DNA of 8,194 nucleotides from Oscillospiraceae bacterium (lineage in GTDB: Bacteria; Bacillota; Clostridia; Oscillospirales; Ruminococcaceae), in contig JAHHTP010000045.1 of NCBI GenBank assembly GCA_020024615.1, forward strand, positions 1 to 8,194, given 5' to 3'. The notes below the pieces were generated by a model, which made no database searches, was not told where the DNA came from, and was given only the letters and a program-made list of their open reading frames with translations. Shown here in pieces: positions 1 through 6,269 of this stretch. The translations under genes were made by a program, and so were the position numbers. Position 1 is the first letter of the stretch. Each line of letters starts with the position of its first letter.

Positions 1-62
1 ATAATGATAATATTGTATGTTATTTATTATAATATTGGCTATTTCGCGATATTTTTATGATG

Positions 63-84
63 TATCACTTTAATTATTGTGATA
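63..84. repeat. Inverted repeat TATCAC-N10-GTGATA in the leader of the signalling gene
   Basis: Six-base arms at 63-68 and 79-84 are perfect inverted copies around a 10-base AT-only centre. The 22-bp dyad has the size of a dimeric repressor or activator operator and lies about 175 bases upstream of the start codon at 260. The surroundings are very AT-rich, so a chance palindrome is possible. I cannot name a cognate regulator. Confidence 0.3.
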
Positions 85-99
85 TTTTCTATGTTTTGC

Positions 100-124
100 A
101 GATGTTTTTAATCTTTAAACATCT
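100..124. repeat. Inverted repeat AGATGTTT-N9-AAACATCT in the leader
   Basis: Eight-base arms (100-107 and 117-124) are perfect inverted copies with a 9-base spacer. No T-run follows on either strand, which argues against an intrinsic terminator. It is therefore either an operator-like dyad or an RNA stem in a long 5' leader. Together with the repeats at 63-84 and 193-223 it makes this short leader unusually rich in dyads. Confidence 0.35.
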
Positions 125-192
125 ATGTACAGCTGCGTTAAAACAATTGATTTATGATGGAAAATGATAAGGAAAACTATATAAATGGAGTT

Positions 193-223
193 CTGTCATT
201 CGCCTTTTGAAAGGACATGACAG
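193..223 (+). promoter_or_regulatory. Two-tier hairpin in the 5' leader, just upstream of the ribosome binding site
   Basis: CTGTCAT (193-199) pairs with ATGACAG (217-223). Inside it CCTT (203-206) pairs with AAGG (211-214) around a TTGA loop, separated from the outer stem by a small asymmetric internal loop. The element ends 23 bases before the AAGGAG ribosome binding site (247-252) of the signalling gene, so it would sit in the mRNA leader. It could be an RNA regulatory stem or a DNA operator. It does not carry the conserved sequence of a c-di-GMP (GEMM) riboswitch. Confidence 0.35.
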
Positions 224-259
224 TAAGATATATCCTCAATTGAAAAAAGGAGTGAATAC

Positions 260-3200
260 ATGGGAAAACATGATACCTTGCTATTGGCCTGTGGAACCAG
301 TGAAAAACGTGCGGTATTGCGTGCTGCTTTTGAACAAAAATATAATATACTTGAGGCATCCAGCCTGAATCAAGCAAAAATGTTGTTAGAGCATAGCTAT
401 GACTATATTGCTGCTGTACTTTTGGATATCTCTGATTTTCAAATCACTGATTTGATTGAGATGAATCAGATTACACTCAGTCAAGAAGCATTTCAAATAC
501 CGCTTATCGTATTGACTTCGCAGTTAGATGAACATGTAGCAGAGCATCTGTTTGCTAAAGGAATATCCGATATTATCATGTTGCCGTGCTTCCCGGTGTT
601 GCTTGAGCAGCGTGTTCAGGCAATCATTGAGGCTAATCTTCAAAAAGTATATTTTGATGAGATGGTTGATCAAAAGGCCCATGAACTATCTCGTTCTGGA
701 GAAGATGTGATAGATGTGCTTTCCTCTGCTTTGGAGCACCACAGCGTAGAGGTTGGAAATCATGTTTTATGTATCCGTCATTTTACAGAGGTATTGCTCC
801 ATGCAGTCGCAGAAAGCTGTCCGGAATATCATCTGAATAATCAAATGATTCAGGATATTATAAAAGCTTCTGCACTGCATGATATTGGAAAAATTGCTGT
901 TCCAATTTCGCTATTAAATAAACCTGGCGTGTATACGCCTGACGAGCGCGCTCAAATGCAGATGCATACAATCGCAGGATGCAGTATTTTAGATTCACTT
1001 GGTGAGAGTTCAGAAAATTATTATTATGAATACGCTCGCACGATATGTCGGTATCATCATGAAAGATGGGACGGAAAAGGCTATCCTGAAGGATTAAGTG
1101 GAGACGCTATTCCAATTTGTGCACAGATTGTCGGTCTTGCCGATGCATATGATGCACTGGTATCCAAACGAACATATCGAGATGCCTATTCCATGGATCA
1201 TGCAGCAAATATGATTTTAAGCGGTGAATGCGGTGCATTTTCTCCAAAATTATTGGAATGTTTTAAACAGGTAATCGGTAATTTTATTGAGTTTTCAGTA
1301 GAGACTCCGCACACTAATACAGATGAATCCGTTATACCAGCACATTCTATTGTGAATTATGCAGATACGGATAGTGCTTTTGAACTGTCTCAAGCAAAAT
1401 ATCTGGCAGTTCTCCAGTATGTAAATGCTTGTGTGGTTGAATTGGATCTTGATCAGCACACCTATCATGTTATTTATAATCCAGATCCTAATCTTCAAGG
1501 ATTTAGTATAGTTAAAAACTATAATGAATTGTTCCATTATGTGATAGAGAAATTACTTGTACCGGAAGATAGCGATATTTTGCAGAAGATTCTTTATGAT
1601 AAACTGCCAGCTATGTATGAGCGTCAGTCACGCCGGGAGCATTTAAATTTACATATCAAAAATTTGACTGGTGGGCAACCAATTCCTTATCGGCTAACCT
1701 TACTTCGTGTCAGTATTTCTGATTCTTCGCGTAGACGAATGATTGCCATATGGGAGGAAGTTTCTTCGGAGAATCTTGAATCCAACATAAAAAAAATGGA
1801 TCAAGAGTTTTTAGCTTCTGCGGTGTTTAGTACCCTGGATAGAATGTATGCTATTCGTTATGATGCACATTACACCTGTGAGCGTTTTGGAAAAGATATG
1901 ATCTCTCTATTTGGGTATACACCAGATGAAATTAAAGTAAAGTGTGGAAATCGTCTAATTGAATTGATGCATCCGAATGATCGAGAGAGGGTAGTTTCTT
2001 CCACCCATATGCAACTGAGTAAGGGCAATTCAGCTGTTGTTGAGTTTAGAATGCTGCATAAAAACGGGAGTTATGTCTGGATATTAAGTTATGGATATCT
2101 TTGCCGTAGTCGTAACGGACAGGAGTTTCTGTATGCTATTATGATTGATATGACCCAAAGCAAAAGGCTGGAGGAAGTGCTGCAACAGACATTAGAACGG
2201 CAGGCAATTATTCTGGAGCAGACAGAAAATGTTATTTTTGAGTATGATATTGCTTCTAATGAAGCGACATTTTCAAATAAATGGAAGACAATATTTGGTT
2301 ATGAACCGCTTACCCATCAGATCGACAAGCGACTTCTTTCAGATGCACATTTCCATCCGGAGGATGCTCCTTTGGCCGTAGAGGCATTTAAGCAGCTGAC
2401 AAGCGGTGAGTTGAATTATAAGATGTTTGATATGCGCGTAGCGAAGGCGGATGGACGGTATTTGTGGTGTCAGGTCAGAATTACAATGCAGTGTGATTCA
2501 ACTGGAAAACCAATGAAGATGATTGGCGTCATCATTAATATTGATGCTGAAAAAAGAGCGGCAAGGATACTACAGGAACAGGCGGAACATGATTCATTGT
2601 CTGGTCTGCTGAATAAAGAAGCAGGTAAAAACTATGTCATGGAATATCTCAGGCAGGGACAATATGATGCGCCCGCTGCTCTTATGATTATTGACCTGGA
2701 TAATTTCAAACAGGTTAATGATAAATATGGACATCTGACAGGTGATTCCATTATTACGGATGCAGCAGTGGAAATTAAAAAATTATTTCGTTCCAATGAT
2801 GTAATTGCTCGTATTGGCGGAGATGAATTTATGGTTCTAATGAAGCATATTCCGGCAATCTATGTTCTCAAAGAACGCCTCGCTACATTGATTAATATAT
2901 TTAGAACCAAAATTTCCGATAAGGTTCCATATGCAAATCTGGGTTGTTCTATCGGTGTTGCACTGTTTCCAGAGCATGGTGTGGCATATCAGGAGTTATT
3001 TGAGCATGCAGATCAAGCACTTTATCAGGTTAAATCACAAGGAAAGAACACCTATCGGTTTTATGATCCCGATGATCCAAGCATGCAGGATCATCATGAT
3101 TCGGTTCCTGCTCGCCTATCGCCAATTGATTCAGACCAGAGTAGTATTGTTTCCAAAAAAGGTTTGTTTCAGTATACCTTCAAAGAGTTGTATGAGTCTG

Positions 3201-3988
3201 AAAATGTGATACAGACAGTTTCTGAGTTATTGAGTGTGGTTGGTAAGCGTCTGGATGTGAGCCGTTCATATATCTTTGAAAATAATTTGGATAACACTGC
3301 ATGTTCCAATACCTTTGAATGGTGCAATGAGGGAATCTGGCCAGAAATTCAAAATCTTCAGAATCTTAGTTATGAAACGGATCTTCCAGGATATCAGAAT
3401 AACTTTAATGCAGAGGGGATTTTCTACTGTTCGGATATTCGTGATCTTCCTAAGGTACAGTATGAGGTTCTCGCACCGCAGGGTATTAAGTCCATGCTGC
3501 AATGCTCTATTCTTGATCATGGTGTATTTCGTGGATTTGTCGGGTTTGATGCATGCGATGAGAATTATTTATGGACACAGGAGCAGATTGACGCACTTGC
3601 ATTCTTTTCGGAGATGCTTTCCGTATTTCTGTTAAAACAGAGGGCACAGGATGAAAAAGAATGCCGGGTCAAGAATTTGTCAAGTATTTTGGAAAATCAG
3701 TTAGATAGGGTCTATGTAATAGAACCCGATACATTTGAGATTCTGTATATGAATGAGCGGGCAAAAGCGGCTATGCCGCAGGCAAAGGTGGGGCAGCTCT
3801 GTTACGAATGTCTGGCCGGTCTGAACCATCCGTGTCCGGATTGTACCGTAAAGCAGGTAGAAAAATACGGCAGAGGTGTCAAATTTAATGTTGAACTTCA
3901 AAAATATATGGAAATGACTTGTATTCAATGGAATGGTAAGCCAGCTTATTTAGTTACCAGTTTGGATGAAAAGGATATACAATCGTAA
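260..3988 (+). CDS. Multidomain c-di-GMP turnover protein: pseudo-receiver, HD-GYP, PAS repeats, GGDEF, GAF-like, Cys-rich PAS-like tail
   Basis: Predicted soluble 1242-residue cytoplasmic protein; no signal peptide or membrane segment is visible. ATG 260 follows AAGGAG by 7 bases. Residues 1-130 resemble a response-regulator receiver with candidate phospho-Asp D56, but the usual acidic pair reads CG and the usual Lys-Pro reads LP, so phosphorylation is doubtful. The HD-GYP domain (about 150-340) keeps all expected metal ligands: E164, H168, HD 207-208, H236, HH 266-267, D295, and the DGKGYP motif (271-276), predicting c-di-GMP hydrolysis. PAS-like regions fall at about 380-505, 520-640 and 648-767, with a helical linker near 630-650. 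The GGDEF domain (about 775-935) has D812, GGDEF at 853-857 and an I-site R844xxD847 exactly five residues upstream, predicting feedback-inhibited c-di-GMP synthesis. A GAF-like domain (about 970-1134) and a PAS-like tail with CX2C-X7-CX2C follow. Catalytic motifs are seen directly; PAS/GAF boundaries are approximate. The ligand and which activity dominates are unknown. Confidence 0.93.
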   Translation: MGKHDTLLLACGTSEKRAVLRAAFEQKYNILEASSLNQAKMLLEHSYDYIAAVLLDISDFQITDLIEMNQITLSQEAFQIPLIVLTSQLDEHVAEHLFAKGISDIIMLPCFPVLLEQRVQAIIEANLQKVYFDEMVDQKAHELSRSGEDVIDVLSSALEHHSVEVGNHVLCIRHFTEVLLHAVAESCPEYHLNNQMIQDIIKASALHDIGKIAVPISLLNKPGVYTPDERAQMQMHTIAGCSILDSLGESSENYYYEYARTICRYHHERWDGKGYPEGLSGDAIPICAQIVGLADAYDALVSKRTYRDAYSMDHAANMILSGECGAFSPKLLECFKQVIGNFIEFSVETPHTNTDESVIPAHSIVNYADTDSAFELSQAKYLAVLQYVNACVVELDLDQHTYHVIYNPDPNLQGFSIVKNYNELFHYVIEKLLVPEDSDILQKILYDKLPAMYERQSRREHLNLHIKNLTGGQPIPYRLTLLRVSISDSSRRRMIAIWEEVSSENLESNIKKMDQEFLASAVFSTLDRMYAIRYDAHYTCERFGKDMISLFGYTPDEIKVKCGNRLIELMHPNDRERVVSSTHMQLSKGNSAVVEFRMLHKNGSYVWILSYGYLCRSRNGQEFLYAIMIDMTQSKRLEEVLQQTLERQAIILEQTENVIFEYDIASNEATFSNKWKTIFGYEPLTHQIDKRLLSDAHFHPEDAPLAVEAFKQLTSGELNYKMFDMRVAKADGRYLWCQVRITMQCDSTGKPMKMIGVIINIDAEKRAARILQEQAEHDSLSGLLNKEAGKNYVMEYLRQGQYDAPAALMIIDLDNFKQVNDKYGHLTGDSIITDAAVEIKKLFRSNDVIARIGGDEFMVLMKHIPAIYVLKERLATLINIFRTKISDKVPYANLGCSIGVALFPEHGVAYQELFEHADQALYQVKSQGKNTYRFYDPDDPSMQDHHDSVPARLSPIDSDQSSIVSKKGLFQYTFKELYESENVIQTVSELLSVVGKRLDVSRSYIFENNLDNTACSNTFEWCNEGIWPEIQNLQNLSYETDLPGYQNNFNAEGIFYCSDIRDLPKVQYEVLAPQGIKSMLQCSILDHGVFRGFVGFDACDENYLWTQEQIDALAFFSEMLSVFLLKQRAQDEKECRVKNLSSILENQLDRVYVIEPDTFEILYMNERAKAAMPQAKVGQLCYECLAGLNHPCPDCTVKQVEKYGRGVKFNVELQKYMEMTCIQWNGKPAYLVTSLDEKDIQS

Positions 3989-4001
3989 ATATATCATGAT
4001 A

Positions 4002-4044
4002 AACCCCTTAGTATGGTAAAATAAAAGTACCGTATTAAGGGGTT
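4002..4044 (+). repeat. 17-bp hairpin with embedded Shine-Dalgarno; possible fold-back protector of a lost gene start
   Basis: The left arm (4002-4018) pairs with the right arm (4028-4044) over 17 continuous base pairs around a 9-base loop. Two of the pairs are G-U, at 4011/4035 and 4014/4032. These pair only in + strand RNA; the minus-strand transcript would have two A-C mismatches, which favours function in rightward RNA. The stem starts 13 bases after the stop codon of the signalling gene. No T-run follows (the next bases are GTGCATG), so it is a poor intrinsic terminator. The right arm contains AAGGGG (4037-4042), placed as a ribosome binding site for the ATG at 4049. Read-through RNA would bury that site in the stem. 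Confidence 0.6.
4014..4022 (+). promoter_or_regulatory. Possible extended -10 promoter (TGgTAAAAT) inside the hairpin
   Basis: TG at 4014-4015, one base, then TAAAAT at 4017-4022 fits an extended -10 element. No good -35 is seen at the usual distance (TCATGA at 3994-3999 is weak). Transcription would start near 4028-4030, at the first bases of the right arm of the hairpin. RNA made from here would therefore lack the left arm and leave the AAGGGG ribosome binding site free. Matches this short occur by chance in AT-rich DNA, so the geometry is the main support. Confidence 0.35.
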
Positions 4045-4048
4045 GTGC

Positions 4049-4066
4049 ATGACAAAAAGATATTAG
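4049..4066 (+). pseudogene. Five-codon ORF (MTKRY-stop) with its own ribosome binding site; likely truncated gene start
   Basis: ATG 4049 sits 6 bases after AAGGGG (4037-4042) and is followed by ACA, AAA, AGA, TAT and then TAG. A promoter-like -10 and a good ribosome binding site leading to only five codons suggest the surviving 5' end of a gene whose body was lost. The start MTKRY resembles the N-termini of some small transposase OrfA proteins of IS3-type elements, as I recall them, but five residues cannot prove this. A functional leader peptide is the alternative. No further transposase-like reading frame is seen downstream to 4204. Confidence 0.25.
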
Positions 4067-4118
4067 AACTGTGATATTCAATGGGTAGTAGTTTCAGATG
4101 ATGCTATAAAACACCTTT

Positions 4119-4151
4119 AAAATCAACTTTCAGGTAAAAAGAGGTTGTTTT
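4119..4151 (+). terminator. Weak hairpin before a T-rich stretch; possible terminator or leader stem
   Basis: AAAA-T-CAACTTT (4119-4130, one bulged T) pairs with GAGGTTGTTTT (4141-4151) around a 10-base loop. Two of the pairs are G-U. T-rich sequence occurs at the 3' side (4145-4151). The stem is AT-rich and imperfect, so it could end transcripts arriving from the left only weakly. It could instead be part of the leader of the reductase operon. No convincing -35/-10 pair for the operon was found in 4067-4204; TATAAA-like hexamers at 4105 and 4153 lack a matching -35. Confidence 0.2.
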
Positions 4152-4204
4152 CTATAAACTGCAATTTTCATACAAATACAATAAAAAGAAAGAGGGAAAT
4201 CATT

Positions 4205-5497
4205 ATGGGAAAATATTTTGAAAAAGCAAAGGAACTGGGATTGCATATTCCGTATGCAAAGAATTTGTCGATACTCGGTACGCCGGTTGCACTGGCACAG
4301 AAAGAGATTCCAAACCGTTTGGTTATCCAGCCGATGGAGGGATGCGACGGTACGAAAGAGGGAGCATTTGATGAGCTGACTCATCGTCGTTATGAGCGTT
4401 TTGCAAAGAGCGGTGCAGGTTTAATCTGGTTTGAGGCAACCGCTATTGTAAACGAAGGCCGTGCTAATCCGCGTCAGCTGTTTTTGAATGAGAATACCCT
4501 TGACAGCTTTAAGAGAGAGGTGGAATTTGTCCGAGAAACCGCAATGAAAGAAAACGGTATCAATCCGGTTTTGATTTTACAGTCCACACATTCTGGTCGC
4601 TATTCCAAACCAAATGGCGTACCAGAACCGCTGATTGCTTTGAACAAACCAGTTTATGAAAAAGATAAACCGCTGGATGCTTCTCGCATTATATCAGATG
4701 ATTACTTACAGTCATTGGAAGAAAAATATGGAAAAGCGGCTGCTCTGGCCAAAGAAGCTGGATTTGACGGCGTGGATATCAAATGCTGCCATGGTTATCT
4801 GATGAGTGAACTGATGGGTGCACATCTTCGCAAAGGAAGATATGGTGGCAGCTATGAAAATAGAACCCGTCTGTATTTCAATGCCATTGAAGCTGCAAAA
4901 GCTGCAACTGGCGGAGATTTTATCGTTACTTCCCGTATGAATGCATATGACGGATTTGCATATCCGTATGGCTTTGGTGTCAGCGAGGGAAATGGTTTGA
5001 TCCCGGATCTGACTGAAACTTTAAAGGTAGTGGATACCTTACAGAACAAATACGGATTTGGTTTGCTTGACATTACCATCGGTAATCCGTATGTCAACCC
5101 ACATGTTAACCGCCCGTTTGCACATGGACCATATCAATCTCCGGAAGATCCGATGGAAGGGGTGGCGCGTATGATGGACTGCGTTGGTACCGTGCAGAAA
5201 GCGTTTCCGAATCTGGCTGTGATCGGCTCCGGTTTTACTTATATGGGCAAAGAAGGCGAAAACTTGGCTGCTGGTGCGATAAATGATGGTATCTGCACAT
5301 TAGCAGGTTTTGGCAGACAGGCGTTTGCATATCCAAATTTTGCAAGAGATATTTTTGCAGGTGGTATGGATGAGAAGAAGCTGTGCATGGCATGTGGCAA
5401 ATGTACGGAACTGATGAGAGCAGGCACTGTTTCAGGTTGTGTTCTGCGCGATAGAGAGATTTATCTGCCGTTGTACAAACAGTATTGTATGAAATAA
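4205..5497 (+). CDS. Short Old Yellow Enzyme-family NADH:flavin oxidoreductase with C-terminal Fe-S cysteine cluster
   Basis: This 430-residue protein is predicted to be a cytoplasmic FMN-dependent reductase of activated C=C bonds. ATG 4205 is preferred over an in-frame TTG at 4145 because GAGGG (4192-4196) lies 8 bases upstream and the family-like sequence begins here. The TIM-barrel shows RLVIQPMEGCDG near the N-terminus, HSGRY at 129-133, and AGFDGVDIKCCHGYL followed by RYGGSYENRTR in the middle. At the usual ligand-binding pair, His196 and Tyr198 are present but the first His position is Lys193. Near the C-terminus C394, C397, C400 and C412 (CX2CX2CX11C) fit a [4Fe-4S] site as in 2,4-dienoyl-CoA reductase, though with one residue less between the second and third Cys. 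The protein ends 18 residues later. It thus lacks the C-terminal FAD/NAD(P)H domain of full-length relatives (about 640-670 residues), so its electrons may come from a partner. It is first in a tight operon with the next two genes. The substrate is not known. Confidence 0.9.
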   Translation: MGKYFEKAKELGLHIPYAKNLSILGTPVALAQKEIPNRLVIQPMEGCDGTKEGAFDELTHRRYERFAKSGAGLIWFEATAIVNEGRANPRQLFLNENTLDSFKREVEFVRETAMKENGINPVLILQSTHSGRYSKPNGVPEPLIALNKPVYEKDKPLDASRIISDDYLQSLEEKYGKAAALAKEAGFDGVDIKCCHGYLMSELMGAHLRKGRYGGSYENRTRLYFNAIEAAKAATGGDFIVTSRMNAYDGFAYPYGFGVSEGNGLIPDLTETLKVVDTLQNKYGFGLLDITIGNPYVNPHVNRPFAHGPYQSPEDPMEGVARMMDCVGTVQKAFPNLAVIGSGFTYMGKEGENLAAGAINDGICTLAGFGRQAFAYPNFARDIFAGGMDEKKLCMACGKCTELMRAGTVSGCVLRDREIYLPLYKQYCMK

Positions 5498-5510
5498 TGG
5501 GGGAAGAGTT

Positions 5511-6260
5511 ATGAAAAAATTGGTTCTGATCACCGGTTCGGCACGCGGCATCGGACTTGGCATTGCCAAATGTCTTGCGGATGCAGGTTATTCGTTGGTA
5601 CTGTGTGCAACACGGGAACAGCTGCCAGATGAGGCAACGGACTTGCTTAGAGATGCAGATTATACCTACATTCCGTGTGATATCACCAATGACGCTCAGG
5701 TTGAACACTTATATCAGGCGGTTAAGGCAAAGGGTGAATTATATGCGTTGGTCAACAATGCTGGTGTTGCGCCACTGGTTCGAAATGATATTTTATGTGC
5801 TACAAAGGAAAGCTTTGATCGTGTGACCGGTATCAATATGCGTGGCACTTTCTTCATGTGCCAGAAGTTTGCCAATCTCATGGTGGAGCAGAATGCAAAA
5901 GAGCGTCCGAGAATCATCAATATTTCTTCTTGTTCGTCTTATACATCCTCCACCATGCGTGGCGAATACTGCATTTCCAAAGCTGGTATTTCGATGGTGA
6001 CCAAGCTGTTTGCAGATCGGCTTGCAGAGTATGATATTCCAGTATTTGAGGTAAGCCCAGGTATTATTCGTTCGGATATGACCGAGCGTGTCACCAAAAG
6101 CTATGAGGAGCGGATTGCAGCTGGACTGACCCCAACTAGGCGTATGGGTGAACCGGAAGATATTGGAAAATGTGTGAAATCACTGCTATCCGGTGACTTC
6201 GATTTCTGTACAGGGCAGGTGATTCATGCTGACGGCGGCTTCCATCTGCACAGATTATAA
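5511..6260 (+). CDS. Classical short-chain dehydrogenase/reductase (FabG-like)
   Basis: Predicted 249-residue cytoplasmic NAD(P)(H)-dependent oxidoreductase that interconverts a ketone and an alcohol. It shows the complete classical SDR signature: TGSARGIG (8-15) for the dinucleotide, NNAG (82-85), and the catalytic tetrad N109, S140, Y153 and K157 (YCISK). No acidic residue ends the second beta strand; Arg35 in the CATR segment suggests NADP(H) preference, which is inference. The closing ADGG near the C-terminus and the length are normal for the family. ATG 5511 lies 13 bases after the previous stop, with a GGGGGAAGAG ribosome binding site in the gap. Automatic annotation would probably call it 3-oxoacyl-ACP reductase. 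No fatty-acid gene is nearby, and the flanking flavoenzymes point instead to a small-molecule reductive pathway. Confidence 0.93.
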   Translation: MKKLVLITGSARGIGLGIAKCLADAGYSLVLCATREQLPDEATDLLRDADYTYIPCDITNDAQVEHLYQAVKAKGELYALVNNAGVAPLVRNDILCATKESFDRVTGINMRGTFFMCQKFANLMVEQNAKERPRIINISSCSSYTSSTMRGEYCISKAGISMVTKLFADRLAEYDIPVFEVSPGIIRSDMTERVTKSYEERIAAGLTPTRRMGEPEDIGKCVKSLLSGDFDFCTGQVIHADGGFHLHRL

Positions 6261-6269
6261 GGAGCAGGT

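Noticed and set aside
147..185. Promoter from TTGATT (147-152) to TATAAA (180-185)
   Set aside because: The spacer is 27 bases, far from the 16-18 needed, and other pairings within the leader are weak.
217..243. Eight-codon leader ORF (ATG 217 to TGA 243) before the signalling gene
   Set aside because: The AAGGA before it is only one base from the ATG, too close for normal initiation, and the ATG lies inside the hairpin arm. There is no run of regulatory codons typical of an attenuator.
120..259. c-di-GMP (GEMM) riboswitch upstream of the c-di-GMP enzyme
   Set aside because: The conserved GEMM sequence blocks are not present, and the only clear structure is the simple two-tier hairpin at 193-223.
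4145..4182. Operon promoter from TTGTTT (4145-4150) to TACAAT (4177-4182)
   Set aside because: The spacer is 26 bases, so the two hexamers cannot work together as a normal sigma-A promoter.
4145..4204. Upstream in-frame TTG start adding 20 residues to the OYE protein
   Set aside because: The extra residues do not resemble the family N-terminus, and the ATG at 4205 has a GAGGG ribosome binding site at suitable spacing. The stretch also overlaps a possible hairpin and AT-rich leader.
5235..5708. 157-residue minus-strand reading frame across the OYE/SDR junction
   Set aside because: It lies antisense to two clearly coding genes, has no domain-like pattern, and is rich in Cys, His and Ser as expected for a shadow frame.
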